A stretch of DNA of 15,801 bases from Microcaldota archaeon (GCA_028866975.1 JAGWHG010000003.1:1-15801), one strand, 5' to 3'. Counted from the stretch's first letter, positions 1 through 6,475 are shown. Numbers and translations are program-made. The notes: a model not told the origin generated them from the letters alone.

Positions 1-933
1 CAGAGGCTCAGCGCGCTTGACATTAAGGGCGCACAGCTTTTTGCTTTCAATACCGATAACAAGCAGCTCCAGACGCTCAACCCCAACATAAAGAGGGTCG
101 CGCTCGGATACGCTGTCACGCATGGTCTGGGAGCTGGCGGATTCCCTGAGATGGGGGAGAAGTCTGCGCAGCTCTCAAGAAGCGAGATCGACGTTCTTTT
201 GAGGGACACAAACCTCCTTTTCCTAACTGCTGGAATGGGCGGAGGACCAGGAACCGGCGCAGCCCCGGTAGTCGGGGAGATTGCAAAGAACAACGGCGCA
301 ATAGTCGTAGGGATTGTCACGATACCGTTCTCGCTTGAGAGGAGCAGGCTCAACACCGCAAAGAAGGGAATCGAGAAGCTGCGACAGTTCGTTGACACGC
401 TCATTGTGATAGACAACCAAAGGCTAGTTACGCTTTACCCTAATCTGCAGATAGAGCAGGCGTTCAAGCTTGCCGACGATATAACGGCAAGGGCGGTTAG
501 GGGGATAACGGAGGCTATAACTCAGCCAAGCATGGTCAATATCGACTACGCCGACGTGAGGGCGATAATGCAGAGCGGCGGCCTTGCGATGATTAGCGTC
601 GGATCGGGACAGGGACCGAACAGAGTCGAGGAGGTAGTAAGGAACACACTGAAAAACAAGCTGCTTGATGTTGATTACGAGGGCGCAACCGGCGTGCTCA
701 TGCACATAACCGGAGGCCCCGACATGACGCTGGGCGAAGCAAACAAGATCGGAGAGATGCTGACCGAGAGCGTCTCGCCCAACGCAAGCGTCACATGGGG
801 AGCTAGGCTCGAGAATGATAATCAGGGAAGAGTCGATGTCATTGCGATATTCACCGGGGTCTCAAGCCCTGCGCTGTTCGGCGGCGTGTCAAAGAACGAG
901 GGAAGCTCTGGACTTGGCCTGGACATACTTTAA
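1..933 (+). CDS. ftsZ: Cell division GTPase FtsZ, 5' end outside window
   Basis: Tubulin-like GTPase that polymerises into the cytokinetic ring. The frame is open from base 1 and ends at TAA 931-933, giving 310 visible residues; about 50-60 N-terminal residues lie upstream of the window. Visible family marks are an NTDNKQL segment near the start, the G-box GGGPGTG (about 241-261) that binds GTP phosphates, and the T7 synergy-loop motif NIDYAD (538-555), whose acidic residues complete the GTPase site of the neighbouring subunit. The C-terminal tail ends in GLGLDIL. No frameshift is seen. A PDO-like gene follows after 16 nt in the same direction and is probably cotranscribed. Assignment as FtsZ is secure; which archaeal paralogue (FtsZ1 or FtsZ2) cannot be decided from this part. 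Confidence 0.96.
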   Translation, partial: QRLSALDIKGAQLFAFNTDNKQLQTLNPNIKRVALGYAVTHGLGAGGFPEMGEKSAQLSRSEIDVLLRDTNLLFLTAGMGGGPGTGAAPVVGEIAKNNGAIVVGIVTIPFSLERSRLNTAKKGIEKLRQFVDTLIVIDNQRLVTLYPNLQIEQAFKLADDITARAVRGITEAITQPSMVNIDYADVRAIMQSGGLAMISVGSGQGPNRVEEVVRNTLKNKLLDVDYEGATGVLMHITGGPDMTLGEANKIGEMLTESVSPNASVTWGARLENDNQGRVDVIAIFTGVSSPALFGGVSKNEGSSGLGLDIL

Positions 934-949
934 CTGATTCTGTGATTTC

Positions 950-1594
950 ATGGGCCTGCTTTCGGATAAGGACATAGCATACATCAAAGACAGGTTCAAG
1001 GGTCTTGATGAGCAGGTCAACCTTGCGCTATTTGTGGACCAGGACGGCAGCGAGTACATCGAAAAGACCGTGCAGCTCTTAAAAGAGTTGGCCGCGGCAA
1101 GCGGTAAGCTTACATTGGAAGTGGCGGACATTACAAAGGAAAAGGAGAGGGCAAAGAAGCTCGGAATCGCAAGGTCGCCAGGATTGCTCATCACGACAAA
1201 GAGCAATGAGGCGCATGTGTGCTATTTTGGCATACCCGCAGGATACCAATTCGCTGCGCTCATAGACGACATAATAGACCTGTCGAGCGGAAGGACCAGG
1301 CTCAGCCCTATAACGATCGCAAAGCTCCAGCAGATAGCAAAGCCGGTAGAGATAACGGTATTTGTAAGCCCATCGGAGGAGCTGTGCGCGGGCGCAGTTA
1401 GGATAGCGCACCAGTTCGCAATGGAAAACAAAAACATCTGGGCGAGCATGGTGGATGCCGAGCAGTTCACTGAGCTTGCGATACACAACACAGTTACGCG
1501 CGTGCCGAAGGTCGTGATCAACGGCATAATATCCTTCGATGAGCCGCTCCCTGAGAACGAGTTCTTGGAATATGTAATGAGCGCTGCAAAATAA
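950..1594 (+). CDS. Double-thioredoxin PDO/glutaredoxin-like protein lacking CxxC active sites
   Basis: A 214-residue protein with the length and two-domain plan of archaeal protein disulfide oxidoreductases (PDO), which carry two thioredoxin folds each normally holding a CPYC-type site. Domain 2 is easiest to recognise: VFVSPSEEL at residues 137-145, then C146, a helix RIAHQFA, and the cis-Pro loop TRVPKVVINGI (P186). Domain 1 has the matching strand ALFVDQDGSEY (26-36) and a SPG loop (76-78). The usual CxxC is missing in domain 1 (no Cys at 30-40) and reduced to a single C146 in domain 2, where EEL replaces the first Cys and the two middle residues. C91 is the only other cysteine. Disulfide exchange is therefore doubtful; a structural or binding role is more likely. 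Starts 16 nt after ftsZ with GTGAT upstream as a weak ribosome-binding site. Confidence 0.8.
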   Translation: MGLLSDKDIAYIKDRFKGLDEQVNLALFVDQDGSEYIEKTVQLLKELAAASGKLTLEVADITKEKERAKKLGIARSPGLLITTKSNEAHVCYFGIPAGYQFAALIDDIIDLSSGRTRLSPITIAKLQQIAKPVEITVFVSPSEELCAGAVRIAHQFAMENKNIWASMVDAEQFTELAIHNTVTRVPKVVINGIISFDEPLPENEFLEYVMSAAK

Positions 1595-1653
1595 TTATTG
1601 TCCTAGATTATTGTGGTGCTATCCTGCCTTGTTCCTTGTCTAAATGTGTATTT
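1595..1653. other. Intergenic gap between PDO-like gene and DGR reverse transcriptase
   Basis: A 59-bp AT-rich spacer between two convergent genes. I see no RNA gene and no clear hairpin. It marks one edge of the DGR cassette; no direct repeat matching the other edge (3671-3755) was found by eye. Confidence 0.5.
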
Positions 1654-2316
1654 TTAAGAGATGCCATCTTCGGATGTAAGATTATCAAATTTCTGCATTA
1701 CACGTCCTCTAAGATTGTAAGTGTTTGCAAACCTTGCATATGTTAGCCAGCCTTTGAGCCTACTTGAAGCGCACTGCTTTGTTATTAGGCCGTCGTGGAA
1801 TCTCTTTCTGAATATCTCCAGGCGTTTCCATATTCTTTTCGAATTGCTTTTCTTGAGCAGCCTGTAATCAAGGAAAACCCTAAATCCCAGAAAGGTTATC
1901 CCTGAATACAAGGGGACTATCTTTGTTTTTTCCTTGTGTAGCTCTATTCTGAGGCTTGACTTTAGAAAATTATCTATATCCGCCTGCCATTTCTCAAGCT
2001 GTTGCCTATCGCTATCGAAAATCACAAAATCATCAACGTATCTAATGTAATACTTGGCTTTGAGGGTGTGCTTGACAAACTGGTCAAGTTCGTTCAGGTA
2101 GACATTTGCGAAAAACTGGGAGGTGAGATTCCCGATCGGCATCCCTTTTCCCTCAATTTCAGGCATATGATTTGCTAATATAATCCGTACCAGCTGGACG
2201 ACCAGTGGGTCTGCTATCTTATGACTTACAATTTTTAGCAAAATGTTATGGTCTACCGTATCGAAATAATGGCGTATGTCGGCTTTCAGTGCAAACCCTG
2301 TAATGCCCCCCCCCAT
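1654..2316 (-). CDS. DGR reverse transcriptase, C-terminal part (catalytic domain), frame-disrupted
   Basis: Downstream part of a reverse transcriptase split from its N-terminal part (to 2737) by a one-base frame change at a G9 run (2306-2314). Motifs in order: ALKADIRHYFDTVDHNILL, the first catalytic aspartate in finger/palm motif 3; GMPIGNLTSQFFANVYLNELD, the motif-4 IGNxxSQ version typical of DGR and related bacterial reverse transcriptases; IRYVDDFVIF with the catalytic YVDD at 2040-2029; FLGFR (motif 6); then a thumb region ending KGWLTYARFANTYNL. No maturase or endonuclease domain follows, against a group II intron. The role is to copy TR RNA with adenine-directed errors. An upstream ATG at 2316 lies just before the G run, but this part alone lacks the fingers and is unlikely to work. 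With eight G instead of nine the two frames join into one protein of about 360 residues, normal for this family. Stop TAA. Confidence 0.9.
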   Translation of the reverse strand: MGGGITGFALKADIRHYFDTVDHNILLKIVSHKIADPLVVQLVRIILANHMPEIEGKGMPIGNLTSQFFANVYLNELDQFVKHTLKAKYYIRYVDDFVIFDSDRQQLEKWQADIDNFLKSSLRIELHKEKTKIVPLYSGITFLGFRVFLDYRLLKKSNSKRIWKRLEIFRKRFHDGLITKQCASSRLKGWLTYARFANTYNLRGRVMQKFDNLTSEDGIS

Positions 2317-2737
2317 GTGGCCGAGCCACTTTTCTTATGAAGAATGCAGCCCTCTTTATCGCCTTATGGGTTCCTTTATTTTTCTGATTTGCAAACGAGT
2401 CGGATATGAAATGTTTTTCAAGAATTGGGGCTATGATATTGCATAATGCATGGTGAACAACCCTGTCCCTAAAATGAGACGAACTAATCCTTCTTGTCTT
2501 AGGATCTCTTACCACAAAAGTTGTAAGAGGAGCTGGTTTATAAGTTAGGGTTTCTAGTTCGCTTTTCAATTTCTTGAGGTTATTTTCCAAATCCGATTCA
2601 AATTCAATTACATAATCCCTCAGGGTTTTTCGTTTCCTTGCTTTTCTCCAAGCAAGCTCAAGATTATCATAGGAACAGAGGCGAGAATAGAGATTCCTGT
2701 AGCTTTCCATATGGTAACCATCAAGCCTAGGATGCAA
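2246..2737 (-). CDS. DGR reverse transcriptase, N-terminal part (fingers), ends by frameshift
   Basis: Upstream part of the DGR reverse transcriptase. It starts at ATG 2737 or, as likely, at ATG 2710 (MESYRNLYSRL). It shows DNLELAWRKARKRK, then LTYKPAPLTTFVVRDPKTRRI and the motif-1/2 segment RDRVVHHALCNIIAPILEKHFI, then DSFANQKNKGTHKAIKRAAFFI, matching the fingers of DGR-type and group II-related reverse transcriptases. True homology stops at PHGGG; after the G9 run (2314-2306, minus) the frame carries an unrelated 22-residue tail. The gene begins 7 nt after the 3' edge of the template repeat, the usual TR-to-RT order. Neither start has a strong Shine-Dalgarno sequence. The break may be an assembly error, a phase-variable tract, transcript slippage or real decay. 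Confidence 0.88.
   Translation of the reverse strand: MHPRLDGYHMESYRNLYSRLCSYDNLELAWRKARKRKTLRDYVIEFESDLENNLKKLKSELETLTYKPAPLTTFVVRDPKTRRISSSHFRDRVVHHALCNIIAPILEKHFISDSFANQKNKGTHKAIKRAAFFIRKVARPHGGGHYRVCTESRHTPLFRYGRP
2306..2314 (-). repeat. G9 homopolymer at the reverse transcriptase frame break
   Basis: Nine consecutive C on the plus strand, G9 on the coding strand, inside the reverse transcriptase. Upstream reading is CCA CAT GGG GGG GGG CAT; the conserved downstream frame needs GGC ATT ACA, which requires eight (or eleven) G. One G too many causes the shift. No other homopolymer of G this long was noticed in the window. Confidence 0.9.
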
Positions 2738-2743
2738 ACAAGA

Positions 2744-2834
2744 GCCATTCGAAGACGATTGTCAGACCTGATGTTGGCATTGACGTTGAGCCTCCTGTTC
2801 CTGTTGTTGTAGTTGCCGTCAAGCGCCACAAGGC
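2744..2834 (-). repeat. DGR template repeat (TR)
   Basis: 91-nt template repeat, non-coding and between the variable protein gene and the reverse transcriptase. It aligns without gaps to 3234-3324. Of 91 positions, 74 are identical and 17 differ, and each difference is at an adenine of the TR read on the minus strand (T on the plus strand). The TR has 26 such adenines; none of the other 65 positions differs. Read in the VR frame it spells an Asn-rich string with eight AAC/AAT codons, the usual DGR design because AAY can reach many amino acids without making stops. An in-frame ATG at 2838 is probably incidental. Confidence 0.97.
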
Positions 2835-2940
2835 GCAATCGTAACCAATCTGCTAAATACCATTTCTGGCTCGGCGCAGCTTCACGATTTCGGTAAAATA
2901 CTTACTCGGTGTCGCTGTTGAACTTCATGTCTGGCATACT

Positions 2941-2949
2941 TTATATTTA
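2941..2949 (-). promoter_or_regulatory. TATA-like box upstream of TR and reverse transcriptase
   Basis: Minus strand reads GGTAAATATAAAG, a good archaeal TATA element. Initiation would be expected near 2920, about 85 nt before the TR, so the TR and reverse transcriptase could be transcribed independently of the variable protein. Confidence 0.4.
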
Positions 2950-2990
2950 CCAGCACTGCAGACAGGTGTGTGGCTCCTAGATCTGCACCT

Positions 2991-3011
2991 ATGCACGTAT
3001 TATCCGTGCAT
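2991..3011 (-). other. 7-bp stem, 7-nt loop inverted repeat in DGR intergenic region
   Basis: ATGCACG and CGTGCAT flank the loop TATTATC (plus strand). It lies after the variable protein stop and before the TR promoter. No T-run follows on the minus strand, so it does not look like an ordinary terminator; it may be an RNA structure or a regulator site. Confidence 0.45.
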
Positions 3012-3079
3012 GACTTGCGGAAATTTATGTTTCCTGCAAACCTAGGCAAAAAAGATAAGAAAGAGGACTATTTATTTCT

Positions 3080-3670
3080 TTAGCTGGCACGAACCAGTTC
3101 TGAAAGGGCCTCTATCGCCTCTGGCTTCACTATCTTGTTCAGGGATTCTATCTCCCTTTGTGCCTTCTGACGCAGTTCTGCAGATATGTTGCCGGCAGAT
3201 TTTTGCGGCTCGGCTCCGCCGAGCTTTGTGTACGCCACCCGAAGACGAAAGTCAGACCTGACGTAGGCAAGGACGAGGAGCCCCCTGCTCCAGTAGTTGC
3301 AGCTGCCGACAAGCGCCACAAGGCCATTTCCGGAATAATGATAGGATCTCTGGCTTGTTGGTAACTTAGAAAGCTCTCCAAAAGTTGAAGAGGTGAAAGT
3401 ATTGTCAATTTCTATCTTATGATATTCATTGCTCTTCAGCCCTTTCTGATTTGTCCAAATGGCAGTTTTTTCTATCAAATTGTTCCTGAAATCTTCGCTA
3501 TTTTTCCAGGCAAAAGTGCCCTCCTCTAAACTGATTTTCCTGTAGCCTTTGGGCACTAGAGAATCAGAATCTGCGGCTGCTGCAGTCTTATCGGTTATGA
3601 ATATCTCTACGGTTCTGCCTCCTTTAGATACCTTAAATCCCTTATCTGATATCTGTTGCTTTACTCCCAT
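3080..3670 (-). CDS. DGR variable (target) protein with internal variable repeat
   Basis: 196-residue protein that carries the VR at residues 116-146; the VR aligns to the TR with only adenine-site changes. Thirteen residues differ from the TR-encoded string: 121, 123, 124, 126-128, 130, 132, 134, 136, 137, 141 and 145. The VR ends FRLRVA, as in C-type-lectin/formylglycine-enzyme-like variable domains, and it contains C124, Y126 and W127, typical of binding surfaces. I do not recognise residues 1-110 as a known family. There is no signal peptide and no membrane segment, so the protein appears cytoplasmic unless secreted by another route. About 50 residues follow the VR, mostly charged helix (residues 160-196), whereas most DGR targets end close after the VR. 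Start ATG 3670 lies about 30 nt after a TATA box. Stop TAA. Confidence 0.93.
   Translation of the reverse strand: MGVKQQISDKGFKVSKGGRTVEIFITDKTAAAADSDSLVPKGYRKISLEEGTFAWKNSEDFRNNLIEKTAIWTNQKGLKSNEYHKIEIDNTFTSSTFGELSKLPTSQRSYHYSGNGLVALVGSCNYWSRGLLVLAYVRSDFRLRVAYTKLGGAEPQKSAGNISAELRQKAQREIESLNKIVKPEAIEALSELVRAS
3208..3224 (-). other. Hairpin/cruciform just downstream of VR
   Basis: Perfect 7-bp GC-rich inverted repeat GCTCGGC / GCCGAGC with a 3-nt loop, inside the variable protein gene, 9 nt past the 3' edge of the VR in the coding direction. The TR flank lacks it. In the studied Bordetella phage DGR a hairpin in this position helps mark the target for retrohoming, so this is probably the target-recognition element. 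Confidence 0.75.
3234..3324 (-). repeat. DGR variable repeat (VR)
   Basis: 91-nt VR in the variable protein gene, partner of TR 2744-2834. On the minus strand the 17 substitutions are eight A to T, seven A to G and two A to C. Sixteen change 13 codons and one is silent (CGA to CGG). The invariant 5' block (GCCTTGTGGCGCTTG) has no template adenine. The 3' segment containing CGTCTTCG is the likely initiation-of-mutagenic-homing region, next to the hairpin. Confidence 0.97.
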
Positions 3671-3700
3671 TCTACCACAAATATTTTATGGTTTTTATGG

Positions 3701-3708
3701 TATATATA
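3701..3708 (-). promoter_or_regulatory. TATA box of DGR variable protein gene
   Basis: Minus strand reads ACTATATATACC. Initiation about 25 nt downstream would fall near 3680, leaving a short leader before ATG 3670. Confidence 0.5.
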
Positions 3709-3733
3709 GTTTTGTCAAAGAAACGTTTTAAAC

Positions 3734-3740
3734 AAAAAAA
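3734..3740 (-). terminator. Oligo-T terminator after rad50
   Basis: A run of seven T on the minus strand begins 16 nt after the rad50 stop, followed by more T-rich sequence. Archaeal RNA polymerase stops at such runs without a hairpin. It would separate rad50 from the DGR. Confidence 0.45.
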
Positions 3741-3755
3741 TTTGTGATTTTGGAA

Positions 3756-6062
3756 TCACTGTTCCTGCACTATCGTCGCGCCGCCCTCTCCTTTGTTTCT
3801 CGTGAGAACGTAGGTCTTTGAGCTTGAAGCCTGCTTGAGCGCCTCCTCGTGCGTGATTATGAATATCTGGTCGATAATCTTTGGCAGCGTCTCGTTGAAC
3901 ACCCTAATGAACCTCGCCATTCCCTGCTCGTCGATGTTGTGCGTCGGCTCGTCGAGTATCATCCATCTCAGGTTCGGGACTAGCACGAGCGCGAATGCGA
4001 CGCGCATTGCAAGGCATGCGATGCTGCGCTCACCTCCGCTTGCTATGCCCTGTACCTCCTCCCACTTCTCCTTTGCGCCGTTGAGCGTTCGGACCTTGAG
4101 CACATAGTCGCTTGCGCTTGGTTCGAGGATTATTCCGGTGTAATCGCCGTAAGGATACAGATCCGGCCAGATTGTCGACATCACATTGTTTATCGAGCCT
4201 ATCAGCCTTGTCCTCATCTGCCTCTGCGTCTCCTCGAGCGCGTTCTTGAACTTCACAAGGTTCTCAATCGCGGCTTTCTTCTCTGCAACCTCTGCGACCA
4301 GCTTCGAGATTCGTTTCATCTGCTCGTCCTTCTCTTCTATCAGCTTCTGCTTGTCATCGATGTACCTCTTATGCGCATCTACCTCTGATGCAATCTTGCT
4401 AGATCTGGAGCTGATGCTCGTGAATGCGCCCTGTAGCTTCTCAACGGTTGCATCCTCAACATTTATCGAGCCAAGTTCTGATTCCTTGCTCGATGCTTCC
4501 TTCTCAAGTTCGGTGGTCTGTTTTTTGTAGGACTCTAGCCTGTTCACCTTCTCTGTTGTTGCAGTTAGCTCAGATATCCTCGCTGTGATTTTATCGTATT
4601 CTTTCTTGGCTTCTTCGGTTAGCAGTTTTGCCCTGTCATATCTCTCCTTTGCTCCAGAGAGTTTAGCTTCGAGCTCCTTGAGCTGCGAGTCAAGGCCCGC
4701 ATAATCCTTCAGCTTGGAGTTTAAGAGGCGCAGGCTGTCTAGCGCTTTTGTCAACTTGTCTATTTCCGACTTCTTCTCTCTGATTGCCATGTCTGAAGAG
4801 CCAATTTTGTGCTCTGCGTTTGAGAGCGCAGATTTCTTCGTTTCGAGCAGTTTTGCCTTCATGTCCTTGTCGAGGTCCCGTTCGCATACAGGGCATGTGC
4901 TTATGTGTTTCTCTAGCTCTGCCACCCATTTCTTGGTCTCCTCCTTCTGCGATTGGTACGTTGCGAGCTCTTTTTGCAGCTGCGACAACCCATCTGAGGC
5001 GTCTGATAGCCTCTTCTCTTCCGCATCAATCTTTCGGTCCTTCTGATCCGATTGCAGCCTGTCCCTCTCTATTATTCTCTGCTTTGAGTGCTTAATCTGC
5101 GCCTCTATATCGGAGAGCTCCCTGTTAGATGACCTCTCCTCGTCCCTTGACTGCTGTTCTTTTGCCCTGATGCCTAAGAGCTGCTTGTTCGCCTCCGAAA
5201 CCTCTCTGTCGAGCTCGGATTTTTGCGGCAGTTTCTGCCCATCGAGTTTTTTAATTTCGCCCTTTACTACTTCGACCTTGCTCTTGACCTCTGCGACCTC
5301 CTTGGCCACTCTTATCTTCTTGGCAAGAAGGTCCTTTGCCGCCTTGAGGTTTGCATCGGTTGATTTGAGCTCCTTTGCCGCTTCGGTTGCCTCTTTTTCC
5401 AGAGATGCCTTCTTTTTCGAGAGCTCTGCAAGCTCCTCGTTTAGCTGCGATAGTTCCCTTCCTGTTTTTTGCGAATCGAAAGACGCCACAGCTTTTTCGG
5501 TCTCCGCTATGGTGTCCTTTATCCTATTGACCAGGCTTGTCGCATTCTCCTGCGCCATTGCGAACTTGTCTAGGCCCAAAAGTTCGTCTATCTGGCCCTT
5601 CCTATCAGCTGCGCGAAGCTCCAAAAAGTAGTCTATCCTGTTCTGCTCTGAATATATTGCGCGCGAGAACAGGTCATAGTCTACCTTGAGAATGCGCTCT
5701 ATCTCCTCTGTGACCCTCTGAGGCTGTGATTGGAGGTATGCGCCGTTCTTTTCCAGCGTCGCCTTGGCGCCTTCGTCTATCGAGATGTTGCGCTCTACTG
5801 TGTAGCTGTTGCCGTCTAGCGTGAATGCGATCTTCACCGACGCTTCGTTTTCCTGGTTCGGCCTGCTGGTGATAAGCTCGGATACGCCAACTCGCCTGTG
5901 CTGTATGGAAGGGAATGTTCCGAACAGGGCATAGGATATAGCATCCATTATGGAGCTCTTCCCTGCGCCCATAAGGCCGACTAGCACGTTCGTGCCTTTG
6001 GTAAAATTGAGCTTTGTATCCTTGTGAGTCTTCCAGTTGTGAAGCTCTATGGAATTGATCAT
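3756..6062 (-). CDS. rad50: DNA double-strand-break repair ATPase Rad50
   Basis: SMC-like ATPase that with Mre11 tethers and processes DNA ends. Numbering from the chosen start ATG 6062 (MINSIELHNW, with a GGGGG ribosome-site-like run just upstream); an in-frame ATG at 6077 would add five residues. Walker A GLMGAGKSS is near residue 29, the Q-loop YSEQNRID near 137-144. A long coiled coil runs through residues 180-615, interrupted by the zinc hook CPVC at 390-393 that dimerises Rad50 through zinc. The C-terminal lobe has the signature SGGERS (about 675), Walker B MILDEPT (about 701) and the switch His in ITHEE (738). At 768 residues it is slightly shorter than many archaeal Rad50 proteins but complete. 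Mre11 is not in the window. The asparagine common in Walker A is methionine here. Stop TGA. Confidence 0.95.
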   Translation of the reverse strand: MINSIELHNWKTHKDTKLNFTKGTNVLVGLMGAGKSSIMDAISYALFGTFPSIQHRRVGVSELITSRPNQENEASVKIAFTLDGNSYTVERNISIDEGAKATLEKNGAYLQSQPQRVTEEIERILKVDYDLFSRAIYSEQNRIDYFLELRAADRKGQIDELLGLDKFAMAQENATSLVNRIKDTIAETEKAVASFDSQKTGRELSQLNEELAELSKKKASLEKEATEAAKELKSTDANLKAAKDLLAKKIRVAKEVAEVKSKVEVVKGEIKKLDGQKLPQKSELDREVSEANKQLLGIRAKEQQSRDEERSSNRELSDIEAQIKHSKQRIIERDRLQSDQKDRKIDAEEKRLSDASDGLSQLQKELATYQSQKEETKKWVAELEKHISTCPVCERDLDKDMKAKLLETKKSALSNAEHKIGSSDMAIREKKSEIDKLTKALDSLRLLNSKLKDYAGLDSQLKELEAKLSGAKERYDRAKLLTEEAKKEYDKITARISELTATTEKVNRLESYKKQTTELEKEASSKESELGSINVEDATVEKLQGAFTSISSRSSKIASEVDAHKRYIDDKQKLIEEKDEQMKRISKLVAEVAEKKAAIENLVKFKNALEETQRQMRTRLIGSINNVMSTIWPDLYPYGDYTGIILEPSASDYVLKVRTLNGAKEKWEEVQGIASGGERSIACLAMRVAFALVLVPNLRWMILDEPTHNIDEQGMARFIRVFNETLPKIIDQIFIITHEEALKQASSSKTYVLTRNKGEGGATIVQEQ

Positions 6063-6102
6063 ATGCCCCCATAGCATATAGTGCAGAAAATATTAAAGCA
6101 GA

Positions 6103-6408
6103 CTACTCCTGCGGCCTTACGACGCCATAGCCAAGAACCTCGCCGCGCGTCTCTGGATCTATGATGTCCTTGCCGACCGTCACTGCCCTTCCGCCAACAG
6201 AGATTAGTTTTGTCCCTGCCTCGACATTGTTTTTGAGGATTTCAGGGGTTATGAGAAGGAGGTCCTTTACGTGTATCGGGTAATACATGCACCCCATTTC
6301 GATCAGTTTGGCTGTGGGTATGTTTTCTATTCTCTCTGCAGGCCTCACGCTCTCTTTGAATGCTGCGCCTATCCCCACAGTTGACTCTTTCACTTTCATC
6401 TTAATCAC
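6103..6408 (-). CDS. Unknown 101-residue protein upstream of rad50
   Basis: I do not recognise this family. It is a small soluble protein with no membrane segment and a mix of strands and loops; visible features are GIGAAFKESVRPAER, an MGCMYYPIHVKDLLLI core and a glycine-rich end (LISVGGRAVTVGK, GEVLGYGVV). The longest frame starts with GTG at 6408; ATG 6399 is an alternative three codons in. A TATA-like box (6427-6436) lies about 25 nt upstream of GTG 6408, favouring a leaderless or near-leaderless transcript. It ends in TAG 40 nt before the rad50 start, in the same direction. Whether it acts with Rad50 is unknown. Confidence 0.7.
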   Translation of the reverse strand: MIKMKVKESTVGIGAAFKESVRPAERIENIPTAKLIEMGCMYYPIHVKDLLLITPEILKNNVEAGTKLISVGGRAVTVGKDIIDPETRGEVLGYGVVRPQE

Positions 6409-6426
6409 GAATTTACATCTGTAGCA

Positions 6427-6436
6427 TTATTTAAAA
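6427..6436 (-). promoter_or_regulatory. TATA-like box upstream of the 101-residue gene
   Basis: Minus strand reads CTTTTAAATAATGC. The spacing to GTG 6408 and ATG 6399 fits an archaeal promoter with little or no leader. Confidence 0.4.
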
Positions 6437-6475
6437 GGTTGACTTAGGATTCGTATTTGGGCGTTGTGTCCCAAT

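Larger units (their letters stand above)
2835..3079 (-). ncRNA. Probable leader of the TR transcript (noncoding part of DGR)
   Basis: 245 bp without a convincing gene between the variable protein stop and the TR. In characterised DGRs the sequence flanking the TR belongs to the RNA used for cDNA priming, so the TR-proximal part probably has that role here (inference). It holds a TATA-like box (2941-2949) and a perfect 7-bp inverted repeat (2991-3011). There is no room for a full Avd accessory gene and no such reading frame. Confidence 0.4.

Noticed and set aside
1654..2737. Reverse transcriptase as part of a group II intron, retron or CRISPR-linked system
   Set aside because: No maturase or endonuclease domain, no intron domain V-like element noticed, no msr/msd-like inverted repeats, no cas genes or repeat array. 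The TR/VR pair settles it as a DGR.
2620..2838. Open frame from ATG 2838 running through the TR (72 codons)
   Set aside because: It exists because the TR keeps the reading frame of the variable protein; beyond the TR it overlaps the reverse transcriptase in another frame. TRs are not translated in known DGRs.
2861..2872. Short similarity CATTTCTGG (TR flank) to CATTTCCGG right after the VR edge (3325-3333)
   Set aside because: Nine bases with one mismatch and a 26-nt offset; may be coincidence, too short to extend the TR.
2991..3011. Inverted repeat as terminator of the variable protein gene
   Set aside because: No T-run follows on the minus strand. Listed instead as an unexplained structure.
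5170..5631. 153-codon frame on the plus strand inside rad50
   Set aside because: Antisense to a strongly supported coiled-coil gene; Ser/Phe-rich composition is the mirror of Glu/Lys-rich codons.
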